In this document: positions 22,315 to 32,863 of the stretch, piece after piece
Layout of the letters: every line of letters begins with the position of its first letter
How positions within the stretch are numbered: position 1 is the first letter of the stretch
DNA from: Papio anubis
Lineage: Eukaryota > Chordata > Mammalia > Primates > Cercopithecidae
Reading direction: 5' to 3'
Length of the DNA stretch: 64,000 nucleotides
NCBI RefSeq assembly: GCF_008728515.1
Contig: NC_044976.1
Span: 216,505,467 to 216,569,466, forward strand
The notes under the pieces: model-generated
The model's input: the letters and a program-made list of their open reading frames with translations, nothing else
What the model was told of the DNA's origin: nothing
The model's database searches: none
Program-made: the position numbers and the translations under genes

Positions 22315-23597
22315 ATTTGCCCACTTTTAAATGAGGTTTTGGGGGGTTTTTGTTGTTGTAAATTTGTTTGAGTTCTTTATAGATGCTGAATATTAGACAT
22401 TTGTCAGATGCATAGTTCACAAATATTCCCTCCCATTCTGTAGATTGTCTGTTCACTCTGTTGATAGTTTATTTTGATAGGCAGAAGCTCATAAGTTTAA
22501 TTAGATCCCATTTGTCAATTTTTGCTTTTGTTGTGATTGCTTTTGGCATCTTCATCATAAAAATTTTGCTCATTCTTATGTCCAGAACAGTATTGCCTAG
22601 GTTGTCTTCCAGGGATTTTATAGTTTGGGTTTTACATTTAAGTTTTTAATCAATCTTGAGTTAATTTTTTTATATCTTGTAAAAAAAAAAAAAGAGGTCC
22701 AGTTTCAGTCTTCTGCATGTGGCTACCAGTTATTCAAGCACAATTTATTCAATAGGGAGTTCTTTCCCTGTTGCTTGTTTTTGTCAGCTTTGTTGAAGAT
22801 CAGATGCTTGTAGGTGTGTGGCCTTATTTCTGGGCTCTCTATTCAGTTCCACTGGTATGTCTGTCTATTTTTGTACCAATACTGTGCTGTTTTGATTAAT
22901 GTAGCCCTCTACTATAAAGTTGAGTGGTTTGATCCCTCCAGCTTTGTTCTTTTTGCTTAAGATTGCCTTAGCTATTCCGGTTCATTTATGGTTCTATATG
23001 AATTTTAAAACAGATTTTGTTCTAGTTCTGTGGAGAATGTCATTGTTAGTTTAATAAGAATAGCACTGAACCTGTAAATTGCTTTTGGCAACATGGCCAT
23101 TTTAGTGATACTGATTCTTCCTATCCATGAGCAGGGAATTGTTACTGCTGAGGGTTGTTGTCCAGATTCTTGGCATTTTGAACAAATAATTGGACAAAAC
23201 ACACAAACACAACAAGGCAACAAAAGCAGAGATTTATTTTAAATGAAAGTACACTCCACAGAGTCAGGGGACGCTCAAGCAAGCAGCTCAAGAGCATTGG
23301 TTACAGAATATTTTGGGGTTTAAACGCCCTCTAGAGATTTCCCATTGGTTCACTCTATGCAAATAAAGTAGTGGGCCATGACCAGTCTGATTGGTTGTGG
23401 GAAGGGACCAATCAGAGGCACTTACATTTTCCAACTGCCACGCAGCAACTGCCACAAAGAAAAAGGAGGAATTGAAAGCGGAATAGCCTGTGATGTCCAG
23501 TCAGCATGAATCAGCCTTAGGTTCCCTGCCTCCAGACCCTATTCTCCTGCCTCAGAATGTTTTTCCGTTTGTTTGTGTCATCTCTGATTTCTTTGAA
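22315..23597 (-). mobile_element. L1 ORF2 segment, antisense, split by an LTR
   Basis: Antisense L1: 'gaatattagacatttgtcag', 'agtttaattagatcccattt', 'tcctatccatgagcagggaa', resuming after the LTR with 'aatgtttttccgtttgtttg' and 'ctctgatttctttgaacag'. It includes a 13-A run at 22680-22693. Broken - strand frames at 22211-22456 and 23005-23223 are ORF2 or hybrid debris. Confidence 0.85.
23140..23554 (-). mobile_element. Solo LTR of a class I endogenous retrovirus, antisense
   Basis: 415-bp element with TG...CA ends (TGTTACTGC ... CTGCCTCA on the + strand), set in L1 and flanked by the 4-bp duplication GAAT (23136-23139 and 23555-23558). A 4-bp duplication is typical of class I (gamma-type) integrase. 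On the - strand an AATAAA lies around 23230-23238, and CCAAT motifs occur on both strands near 23344-23412. I recognise the style (MER4-like group) but not the exact family. Confidence 0.8.
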
Positions 23598-23642
23598 CAG
23601 AGCCAAACCATATCACGTGGGGTGCATGATTGTTCTTGGTGT
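23598..23642 (+). repeat. Inverted repeat, left arm (45 bp)
   Basis: Reverse complement of 23724-23768 with three mismatches in 45. The arm contains, inverted, the first 18 bases of the neighbouring MaLR LTR plus 27 bases of its flank. See the right arm and the finding. Confidence 0.9.
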
Positions 23643-23723
23643 CCATTGATTTTTTTTTTCCAATGCAGCTGCTGGTGCAATTTTCACATTACCCTGTGAT
23701 AACAGCTTGGATCTTGTAAGCTA
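23643..23723. other. 81-bp spacer of the inverted repeat
   Basis: Non-repetitive 81 bases between the arms, including a 10-T run at about 23650-23659. No family recognised. Confidence 0.6.
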
Positions 23724-23768
23724 ACACCAAGAACAACCATGCACCCCATGTGATATGGTTGGGCTCTG
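23724..23768 (-). repeat. Inverted repeat, right arm (45 bp), overlapping LTR start
   Basis: Bases 23724-23750 are flank and 23751-23768 are the first bases of the MaLR LTR. It pairs with 23598-23642. The left arm keeps CACG (CpG) where this arm has CATG, consistent with CpG decay after the duplication. Confidence 0.9.
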
Positions 23769-24119
23769 TGTCCCCACCCAAATCTTATCTCCAGTTGTAA
23801 TCCCCACATGTCAAGGGAGGGATTACAATTGGGCAGAGGGATCATTGAATCATGGGGGTGGTTTCCCCCATGCTGCTCCTATGACAGTGAGTGAGTTCTC
23901 ACAAGATCTAATGGTTTTATAAGTGTTGGAAGTTCCTCCTTCACTCCTTTCTCTCTCCTGCTGCCATGTAAGACATGCCTGCTTCCCCTTCCACCATGAT
24001 TGTAAGTTTTCTGAGGCCTTCCCAGCCATGTGGAACTGTGAGTCAATTAAACTTTTTCTTTTATAAATGACCCAGTCTTGGGTAATTCTTTCTAGCAGTG
24101 TGAAAATGGACTAATACCA
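23751..24119 (+). mobile_element. MaLR (MST/THE1-type) solo LTR
   Basis: Starts TGATATGGTTGGGCTCTG and follows the MST/THE1 LTR: 'ccccacccaaatcttatctc', 'gaatcatgggggtggtttcc', 'ctgccatgtaagacatgcct', 'atgtggaactgtgagtcaat', AATTAAACTTTTTC (polyadenylation region) and the end 'aaaatggactaatacca'. No internal sequence follows. Confidence 0.88.
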
Positions 24120-24631
24120 CACGTGAGTATTTGGGACCTCACAAGCACAGCTGGTGAGGGCTCAAAGCCAGATGGTTTCATTTCCTCTCTCTTGTGCTTC
24201 TCTCTGACTGGTAGAAAATTGGTGAATCACAAAAACATATTTAAAATGGCAACTATGTGAGGCTTGCAAATATGGGGAAGTGAACAAAAAAAGTAATATT
24301 TAAAAAGTAGAACACAAAAGAGTTTGCACAGTCTTATTTAAGCTGTGCCATACATGTTCATAAACAAGTTTGCAAGATAATTTGAAAATTATTACAATTT
24401 TCAAATACAACGTATTCTTTCAGTTTAAGTTTAAAAGCATGCATTTAGAAACAAATTGATACTAAAAAAAAAAAAAAAAAAAAAACCTTAGCCATCCAAA
24501 ATCTTCAAATATCCCGAACAAGTCTTTTTGTAAAGGTGTCTATAAGTCAGATTTTACTATACTTTGAAAACTTGTAATAAATAATGCAGTTGACAAAATA
24601 ATCTACACCGACATAGAAATAATCAATTTTT
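24120..24631. other. Unassigned AT-rich sequence
   Basis: About 510 bases, including an A run of about 22 at 24464-24485. The A run may be the tail of an unrecognised sense retrocopy. No gene seen. Confidence 0.4.
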
Positions 24632-24752
24632 TAAAATTATTATTATACTTTAAGTTCTAGGGTACATGTGCACAATGTGCAGGTTTGTTACATAGGTATA
24701 CATGTGCCATGTTGGCTTGCTGCACCCATCAACTCATCATTTACATTAGGTA
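24632..24752 (-). mobile_element. L1P 3' terminus, antisense fragment
   Basis: 'attattattatactttaagt' to 'gctgcacccatcaactcatc': the last ~120 bases of a primate L1 3'UTR. Severely 5'-truncated insertion. Confidence 0.9.
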
Positions 24753-25045
24753 ATTGTCGTAATACTATATATATAATCACTCATAGTTATATAATATTGT
24801 ACATATTATTACATAGGTATGCAGGTCCTCAACTAATGTTATTTTGTTCAGTGTCATTTAGTTATGTGGGTGAGAAAAAAAAAATCAATTCCTGGCCAAG
24901 GCCACTGTCTGTGTAGAGTTTACAGGTTCTCTCTTTGTCTCTTTGTGCGTGTTTTCTCCAGGTATTCCAGTTTTGCCCTACAACCCAAAGATGTGCACAT
25001 TCGGTTAACTGTTGCATCTACAGTGTCCCAGTAAGAGTGAGTGTC
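24753..25045. other. Unassigned AT-rich sequence
   Basis: About 290 bases. Repeated 'ttacatagg' and 'tatata' motifs but no family recognised. Confidence 0.4.
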
Positions 25046-25349
25046 GGCCAGGCATGGTGGCTCACACCTATAATCCCAGCACTTTGAGAGGTCCAGGCAG
25101 ATGGATCACCTGAGGTCAGGAGTTCGAGACCAGCCTGGCCAACATGGTGAAATCCCGTCTCTATTAAGAATATAAAAATTAGCTGGGCACAGTGGTGTGC
25201 ACCTGTAGTCCCAGCTACTGGGGAGGCTGAGGCAGGAGAATCGCTTGAACCCAGGAGGTGGAGGTTGCAGTGAGCTGAGATCATGCCATTGTAGTCCAGT
25301 TTGGGTGACAGAGTGAGACTCCATCTCAAAAAAAAAAAAAAAAAAAAAA
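25046..25349 (+). mobile_element. AluS-like, sense, with duplication
   Basis: Full sense Alu ending in about 20 A. Flanked by AAGAGTGAGTGT (25033-25044) and AAGAATGAGTGT (25348-25359). Confidence 0.94.
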
Positions 25350-25359
25350 GAATGAGTGT

Positions 25360-25764
25360 GGGTGAGGGTGTGAGTGTGCCTTACAATGAAATGCAGTCCT
25401 GTCCAAGATTGGTTCCTACCTTGTACCCTGACCTGCTGGGATAGCCTCTGGCTACTTGTGTCCCTGAATTAGAATTGGTAAGGTGGGAAATGAATGAATG
25501 AATTTATAAAACATATTATAACATCAATATGTGTAAAGTGCTTAATAACCATGCAAATACACAACAATGAACAATGCAGTAATGGAGTACAGACACGCTC
25601 GACGAGGCTGACGTATTTTTTGTTTTGAACCCTGAGGTGGTAGGAGGTGCTCTTTGCAATATTTGGTTTCCAAACATGTATTCATTGATTTAACCCATCA
25701 CCACTATGACCACCATCACTTACTGACTCACTAAGAATTGGGTAAGTAATTATCTTACATGTTC
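25360..25764. other. Unassigned sequence
   Basis: About 400 bases with no recognised gene or repeat. Contains a GAATGAATGAAT run at about 25489-25501. Confidence 0.4.
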
Positions 25765-25850
25765 ATAGTGGCATGTTCATAGCTCACTGTAACCTCGAAC
25801 TCCTCGGCTCGAGATCCTCCTGCCTGAGCTGCACAAGTAGCTGTATTAAC
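25765..25850 (-). mobile_element. Alu/FLAM monomer fragment, antisense
   Basis: 'gttcatagctcactgtaacc' to 'gctgcacaagtagctgtatt' resembles the middle of an old Alu left monomer. Diverged and short. Confidence 0.6.
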
Positions 25851-26525
25851 CTTTCTTAAATGTCTCCATAGCTCTCATATATTTCAATGTTTAATATGAG
25901 AAGTGTTTTGGATCTTTATTTAGAAACTTGGTGATGTTTTTGTGACCAGAAATATGCTATAGGAACTTAACTCTTTTCAATATCAATTACCTTTCAGTAA
26001 AATTGGTTTAATTATACACATTTTTGCTTAAAGTCCCAGTTTCTGAGAACCTACTGATGATTTAAGTAAGAACTTACTCTACCACTGAACATCTACAATG
26101 AGTCAGGCATTGCTACAAGCACTTTTCATCCATTACCTTTCAAGAATTCTCTCTGAGGTAGGTTTTAGTGTCTTCAGTTTAGAGGGTTAAATCATAAACA
26201 ATATATAGAATTAAATAAGAAACTAAAACATCCAAAACTACAATGTTGAATTAAAAAGGAAGTTAACAGTAGCATAGATAGTGGACACCTTTGTAGAAAA
26301 TTTTAAAACTTAAAAGGCTAAACAAGGCATTATTTAGGGATACCTACATAAGGAGCAAAATTATGATGAATGTCAAAGGTATTATGATTTTTCAGAATTT
26401 AAAATGAACGATGATTCTTTTTGGAGAGGCAAAGAGTTATACTTGGGAAGGGCAATAGAGTGGGAAAGTTGCATTAAGCAGATGTTGGTTTTATTTTTCA
26501 CATATTTATGAAAAATAAATATATG
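25851..26525. other. Unassigned AT-rich sequence
   Basis: About 675 bases with no repeat family or gene recognised. Phrases such as 'tgagtcaggcattgctacaa' suggest an old MIR-like or L2-like remnant but are not enough for a call. Confidence 0.35.
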
Positions 26526-26847
26526 CAATTGACCCTCTGTGTCTGTGGTTTCCACATCAATGAATTCAACCAACCTTGGATCAAATATGTAGTTAGGCTT
26601 ATAATGGTTGTATCTGTACTGAACATACACAAGCTTCTTTTTGTCATTACAAAAGATACAGTACAAAAATTATTCACATAGCATTTTAAATGTATTGATA
26701 ATCTAGAGATAATCTACAGTGTGCAGGAAAATGTTCATAGGTTATATGCAAATACTACATCATTTAATATAGACCCTTTGGCATCCAGAATTTTGATATC
26801 TGGGGGGAATTCTAGAACCAATTCCCTGTGAATACCAAGATGATTGT
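26526..26847. mobile_element. MER2-like DNA transposon (Tigger-derived)
   Basis: Starts CAATTGACCCTCTGTGTCTG and ends 'aataccaagatgattg', imperfect inverted termini. The body has the MER2 landmarks 'gaattcaaccaaccttggat', 'tctgtactgaacatacacaa', 'ggttatatgcaaatactaca' and 'tggaattctagaaccaattc'-like text. These are non-autonomous elements moved by Tigger (Tc1/mariner) transposase; no transposase gene is present. Confidence 0.82.
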
Positions 26848-26899
26848 ATGTGTGCATTTGTATGTATAAAATAGTTTGTAATAATTTTTTAATTTTTTA

Positions 26900-27255
26900 A
26901 AATAAACTTTGAAATGTAATTCATATACATTTATTATTCAAAGTGTAGAATGTAAAGTTTTTAATATGCTCACATACATGTGTAAGCAACACCAGTCATT
27001 TTAGAATTTTTTATCACATTATATGTACCCTTTAACTATCACCCTTCTATTTTTCCCACACACCTTCCCTTGAGCTAAGCAACTGGTAACCCACTTTGTA
27101 TCTAGATGTCTCTGTGCTGAACATTTCATATAAATAAAATCATATATGTGGATGTTTGTGATGGGATTCTTTTACTTAGCATAATGTCTTCAAGTTTCCT
27201 CCAAATCATACCACAAATCCATACTTCCTTCCTCTTTATAGCTATCATAATAATT
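26900..27255 (-). mobile_element. Old L1M (L1ME/MC-like) 3' end, antisense
   Basis: 'aatgtaattcatatacattt', 'gtaagcaacaccagtcattt', 'aacatttcatataaataaaatc' and 'tacttagcataatgtcttca' match the order of motifs in ancient L1 3' ends. Strongly decayed. Confidence 0.65.
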
Positions 27256-27689
27256 TTAAAAAATTATTTTGAATACTGGTGTAAGAAAAAATAGCTTAAT
27301 TAAATTAGAAGAAAGTGAGAAAGACAAATATTTCTCTGAAATTCCTAAAGAATCTTCAGCTACTTTCAACATTAATGGAGACGAGTGGTGCTGGTTCTCT
27401 TTCCAAAATGTCACTTTTCCCAAAACTAGAAATACTAAACAGTGGGGGGTATATTTGGTTCCCAAGTGAATGTGAATATGGTACATAGTGGAATTGTTAT
27501 TTTATTGAGGAAAGGAAAAAAGAAACAACAAAAAAGACATAGTAAGAGTAGGAGGAAATAAAGGAGGAAGGAAGTACAGCTTGTTAAAGTGGATAAACAG
27601 ACCTCTGAGCAGAGAGAGGTAAAATAAAAGGCATCAGGACAGCTTGGGAACAGACTGAGAGTAAGGTGGCATATTTTTCATTTATTTGT
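27256..27689. other. Unassigned sequence
   Basis: About 430 bases. Open frames of 66 (+, 27269-27469) and 76 codons (-, 27256-27486) overlap each other and have no recognisable domain. The right half is purine-rich. Confidence 0.4.
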
Positions 27690-27793
27690 ATCTTCTTTAA
27701 TTTCTTACAGGAATGTTTTGTAGTTTTCAGTCATTTGCCTTCTTGGTTAATTCCTAAATGTTTTATTCTTTTTGATGTTATTAAGGTAATTTT

Positions 27794-28092
27794 TTTCTTC
27801 TTCTTCTTTTCTTGAGACAGGGTCGCACTCTCACCTAGGCTGGACTGCAAATGGTGTGATTATAGTTCACTGCAACCTTGAATGCCTGGATTCAAGCTAT
27901 TCTCTCACGTCAACCTCTGAGCAGCTAAGACCACAGGCATATGCCACCTGACCTCGTCATTTTAAAAAATTTTTTGTAGAGAGGGGGTCTTGCTATATTG
28001 CCTAGGCTGATCTTGAACTCCTGAGCTCACCTCAGCCTCTCCTCAAGCGTAGGGATTACAGGAATAAAGGAATAAGCCAGCATGCCTGGCCT
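27794..28092 (-). mobile_element. AluJ-like, antisense
   Basis: Old antisense Alu with a TTC-rich tail and many changes; a duplicated 'ggaataaa' occurs near its end (28061-28075). Confidence 0.88.
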
Positions 28093-28408
28093 GCTTTTTA
28101 TTTTTATTTTTGAGATGAAGCCTTGCTTTGTCGCCCAGGCTGGAGTGCAGTGGTGTGATCTCGGCTCACTGCAAGCTCCGCCTCCCGGGTTCACGCCATT
28201 CTCCTGCCTCAGCCTCCTGAGTAGCTGGGACTACAGGCACACGCCACCAAGCTCAGCTAATTTTTTTTTTTTTTTTTTTTTTGTATTTTTAGTAGAGATG
28301 GGGTTTTGCCATGTTGGCCAAGATGGTCTCCATCTCCTGACCTCGCTATCAGCCCGCCTCGGCCTCCCAAAGTCCTGGGATTACAGGCGTGAGCCATTGC
28401 GCCCAGCT
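28093..28408 (-). mobile_element. AluS-like, antisense
   Basis: Antisense Alu immediately next to the AluJ. Its mid-linker contains an expanded run of 22 T (28261-28282). Confidence 0.92.
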
Positions 28409-28706
28409 ACTGACCTGTTTTCTTAATGTCTTTTTCAGATTAGTAATTGTTAGTATATTGAAATGGAATTGATTTTTATGTTCATTTATCCTACAAGTTT
28501 GCTGAATTCATTTATTAATCCAAATAGTGTGTGTGTGTAATCATTAGCATTTTCTACATGTAAGACAATATCACAAGATCATATCAGCTGCAAATTAAGA
28601 TAAATTTATTTCTTCCTTGCCAATTTGGATGCCTTGTATTTCTTCTAGCCTAATTGCTCTGACTAGGTCTTCCAATACAATGTTGAATGGAGGTAGTGAA
28701 AAGCCC

Positions 28707-30818
28707 CCTGACAGGCCCCAGTGTGTGTTTTTTTCTCTCCCTGTGTCCATGGGTTCTCATTTTCAGTTCCCGCTTATACGTGAGAACATGGGGTATTTTG
28801 TTTTCTGTTCCTGTGATAGTTTGCTGAGGATAATGGCTTCCAGATCCATCCATGTCCCTGCAAAGAACATGATCTTGTGCCTTTTTATGGGTGTGTAGTA
28901 TTCCACAGTGTATATGTACCACATTTTCTTTATCCAGTCTATCATTTATAGGCATTTGTGTTGATTACATGTTTTTGCTATTGTGAATAGTGCTGCAGTG
29001 AACATGTGTGTGCATATATCTTTATAATAGAATGATTTATATTCCTTTGGGTATATACCCAGTAATGGGATTGCTGGGTCAAATGGGCAAATTGCATTTC
29101 TCTAATGATCAATGATGTTGAACTGTTTTTCATGTTTGTTGGGTACATAAATGTCTTCTTTTGAGAAGTGTCTGTTCATATCCTTTGCCCACTTTTTGAT
29201 GGAATTGTTTCTTTTTTTTTTCTTGTAAATTTAAGTTCCTTGTAGATTCTGGATATTAGAGCTTTGTCAGATGGATTGATTGCAAAATTTTTCTCCCATT
29301 CTGTAGGTTTTTCTGTTCACTCTGCAGATAGTTTCTTTAGCTGTGCAGAAGCTCTTTAGTTTAATGAGATCCCATTTGTCAGTCTTTCCTTTTTTGCAAT
29401 TGCTTTTGATGTTTTTGTCATGAAATCTTTGCCTGTGTTTATATCCTGAATAGTACTGTATACATTTTCTCCTACGGTTTTTATTGTTTTGGGTTTTACA
29501 TTTAAGTCTGTAATCCATCTTGAGTTAATTTTTGTATAAGGTGTAAGGAGGAGGCCTAGTTTCAATTTTCTGCATATGGCTAGTCAGTTCTCCCAGCATC
29601 ATTTATTAAATAGGGAATCTTTTCCCCATTACCTGTTTTTGTCAGGTTTGTCAAAGATCAGATGGATGTAGGTGTGTAGTCTTATATTGGAGTTCTCTAT
29701 TCTATTTCATTGGTCTATGTGTCTGTTTTTGTATCAGTACCTTGCTGTTTGGCCTTGTAGTATATTTTGAAGTCAAGTAGCGTGATGCTCCAGCTTTGTT
29801 CTTTTTGCTTAGAATTGTCTTGGCTATTCGGGCTCTTTTTTGCTTCCATATGAATTCTAAAATAGTTTTTTTTTAATTCTATGAAGAATGTCAATGGTAG
29901 TTTCATGGAAAAAGAATTTAATATATAAATTACTTTGGGCACTATGGACATTTTCATAATATTGATTCATCCTATCCATGAGCATGGAATGTTTTTCTAT
30001 TCGTTTGTGTCCTCTCCGATTTCTTTTAGCAGTAGTTTGTAGTTCTCCTTAAAGAGGTTCTTCACTTCCCTTGTTAGTGTATTCCTAGATATTTTATTCT
30101 CTTTGTAACAATTTTGAACAGGAGTTCATTCATAATTTGGCTCTCTGCTTGCCTGTTGTTGTATAGGAATGCTAGTGATTTTTGCACACTGATTTTGTAT
30201 CCTGAGACTTTGCGAAGTTGCTTAGCAGTTTAAGAGGCTTTTGGGCTGAGATGATGGGGTTTTCTAGATATAGAACCATGTCATCTACAAACAAAAATAA
30301 TATGACTTCCTCCCTTCTTATTTGAATACACTTCATTTCTTTCTTTTACCTAATTGCCTTGGCCAGAACATTCAATACTGTGTTGAATAAGAGTAGTGAG
30401 AGAGGGCATTCTTGTCTTATGCCAGTTTTCAAGGGGAATGCTTCCAGCTTTTGCTCATTCAGTGTGATACTGGCTGAGGGTTTGTCATATATGGCTCTTA
30501 TTATGTTGAGGTATGTTCTGTCAGTACCTTGTTTATTAAGAGTTTTTAACACAAAGTGATATTGAATTTTATTGAAGGTCTTTTCTGCATTTTTTTAATC
30601 ATGTGGTTTTTGTCTTTGGTTTTGTTTATGTCATAAATAACATTTATTGATTTGCATATGTTTAACCAACCTTGCATCCTGGGGATGAAGCCAACTTGAT
30701 TATTGTGGATAATCTTTTTGATGTGCTGCTGGATTCAATTTGCCAGTGTTTTATTGAGGATTTTTGCACTGATGTTCATCAGGGATATTGGCCTGAAATT
30801 TTCTTTTTGTTGTTGTTG
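28707..30818 (-). mobile_element. L1P ORF2 and part of 3'UTR, antisense
   Basis: From 'acaggccccagtgtgtgttt' (3'UTR) through 'ggtatatacccagtaatggg', 'cctatccatgagcatggaat', 'gtgttgaataagagtagtga' to 'gggatattggcctgaaattt'. The final ~200 bases of the 3'UTR are absent. Frames at 28763-28955, 29267-29565, 29715-29957 and 30346-30552 are ORF2 pieces on the - strand. Confidence 0.9.
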
Positions 30819-31050
30819 TATTGGTCCCTCCTGCACCTGGAGGTATCACCAGTGAAGTTGTCTCCCTTGGCTGGGGTTGGGGGCTCCGCTGGCTCTGTAC
30901 TGCTCCTGGGTCGGCTGTTGCCCCACCCTGCTTTTCCTTACTCTCTGTGGGTTGAGCCAACTTCCTAGTCAGTCCTGGATACCTCAGTTGAAGGTGGAGA
31001 ATTCACTCACTGTTTCACGAGATCCATGGACCACAGCTGCTTCTAATCAG
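30819..31050 (-). mobile_element. L1P 5'UTR fragment, antisense, joined to ORF2
   Basis: 'cctcctgcacctggaggtat', 'gggctccgctggctctgtac', 'ctctgtgggttgagccaact' match the GC-rich antisense L1 5'UTR. It follows ORF2 directly, so ORF1 and the first half of ORF2 are deleted. Confidence 0.65.
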
Positions 31051-32465
31051 CCCTCATGACTATTTCCCAGCCAACAATAGAGTTTATCTGAGCAAAACAT
31101 GATTCAGGAATTAGTCAACACTCACAACCAACATGTTCAGAGAGCTCAGAAGTGTGAAAATAACTGGATTGATTACAGTAAGGTGTGTGCCTCATTTAGA
31201 TATGCTCTGATCTGCTGGCTGCCTGGAATTGGCTGAAGCTCAGTGCTTGTGACTAGCTGAGACCTAACTATCTATATCAAAAAATATACTCCTAAGTTGG
31301 GTTTTTGTTTGTTTGCACACAAAGTTAGGTTGTAGTTTATTACACAGGAACTGAAAGTAGAAAAGCAGCATCAGAACAGTGGTCTTCCACTTACTTCATT
31401 TAACAATTTCTCCCTTGTGGTCAGCCTCTCAATTCTAAAAGGCTGACAAAAACTTTGGTATTGCAACCACTCTGTGACCATCATAATAGGCTTGTTTAGT
31501 CTCAGTATGGAATTCACAGTCACAATGATAGGTTGGTCACATGATCCCTGACATTCTTCCTGTTTTAATCACAGTGACACCATTTAACAAACAATGGAGG
31601 GCTGCAAAACAACATTTAAGACACTTGAGAGAATACAGTACACAAGAAAGACTATTACGATGACTGTCAGGATGATAGTACCAATAGATTGAAGTGTACG
31701 CCTTAATAGAATCCCCACAAATGAAACCGATTAAAATTTACGAAAGAATCAAGTTCATGAAATACAGGCAATTCATCAGTATTTGAGTTCAATTGGTCAT
31801 CATCTTTGTTCAAGGTTTAATGCTGATTAAGGACCGTAGTTCACTGTAGCATGGTCTGATTTAATGAGGATTCCATCTTTATCTTTAGCCTGGTAACACA
31901 AGTAATAGAAGCCTGGAGACCCACTAGAAAAAACATAAATATTAAAACAACTTTTAAAGTTAAGATTGTCATCCACCATTTAGGATGCCCACAAGCAAAC
32001 TGTTAGCTTTTCCTATAAACACATCCTGTATTCCTTTCTCTTGATGATTTTATTTAGTGTATTTATTATCAGTGTCTTAAGAAACAGGGATATCAGCCAC
32101 CTTTTAAATTAAGCTTTCTGTAGTAGCAAATCAGGGGAAGAAAAATACAACATTCAGTTTTGTTTTGCACCACGTACAGGTGTCCAACATAGTCCAAGAG
32201 GAGATCTAAAATTGTACCATGTCTCGTTAAGTGCTTCTGCTGAACACACGCTATCATTCACCTTTTGGAGGGTGGCTTCCACCTGTCGGAAGCCCTGGTT
32301 GACCACACAATTTAAGAATTTCACCAACGTATAAATTAGTTTCAAATTCCATACAACTGGTAACCCACTGCCAACAGGAGTGAGCTGCCAGGTTCACCTC
32401 CACTGAAGCATCTTTCTTCAGTAAAAAGTAGCTCATCTTCATCTATTTAAAGGTAGCTACTAGGA
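31051..32465 (-). other. Probable endogenous-retrovirus-like or LTR-like relic
   Basis: About 1.4 kb, not a common SINE/LINE. '...tttatctgagcaaaacatga' and 'gttaggttgtagtttattac' resemble LTR polyadenylation-end text of ERVL-type LTRs read backwards. Two overlapping - strand frames (32154-32345, 32254-32442) contain several Cys and Trp but no motif I can assign. Family unknown; the same unknown material may continue at 35130. Confidence 0.35.
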
Positions 32466-32863
32466 GGTGGCTCACACCTGTAATCCCAGCACTTTGGGAG
32501 GCTGAGGCAGATGGATTACTTGAGGTCAAGAGTTCAAGACCAGCCTGGCCAACATGGTGAAACCCCATCTCTGCAAAAAAAAATATATATATATTATATA
32601 TATATATAAATAAATATAATATATATTTTTAAATTTTATAAATATATACACATATATTTTTGGAGTTTCACCATGTATTAGCTGGGCATGGTGGCACACA
32701 CTGGCAATCCCAGCGACTCAAGAGGCTGAGGCAGAAGAATCACTTGAACTTGGGAGATGAAGGTTGCAGTGAGCTGAGATCATGCCACTGCACTCCAGCC
32801 TGGGTAACAGAGCCAGACTCTGTCTCAAAAAACAAACAAAAACAAAAACACAACAACAAAAAT
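32466..32863 (+). mobile_element. Alu, sense, with expanded AT linker
   Basis: Left arm to 32574, then about 100 bases of (TATA)n-rich sequence (32575-32675) where the A5TACA6 linker normally sits, then the right arm and an AAACA-type tail. The expansion makes it ~400 bp. Confidence 0.9.

Larger units (their letters stand above)
27690..28706 (-). mobile_element. L1M ORF2 segment, antisense, split by two Alus
   Basis: Left piece 27690-27790 ('ggaatgttttgtagttttca'); right piece 28409-28706 ('cctacaagtttgctgaattc', 'gccttgtatttcttctagcc', 'aatgttgaatggaggtagtg'). These encode, reversed, the L1 reverse-transcriptase region. Confidence 0.8.
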
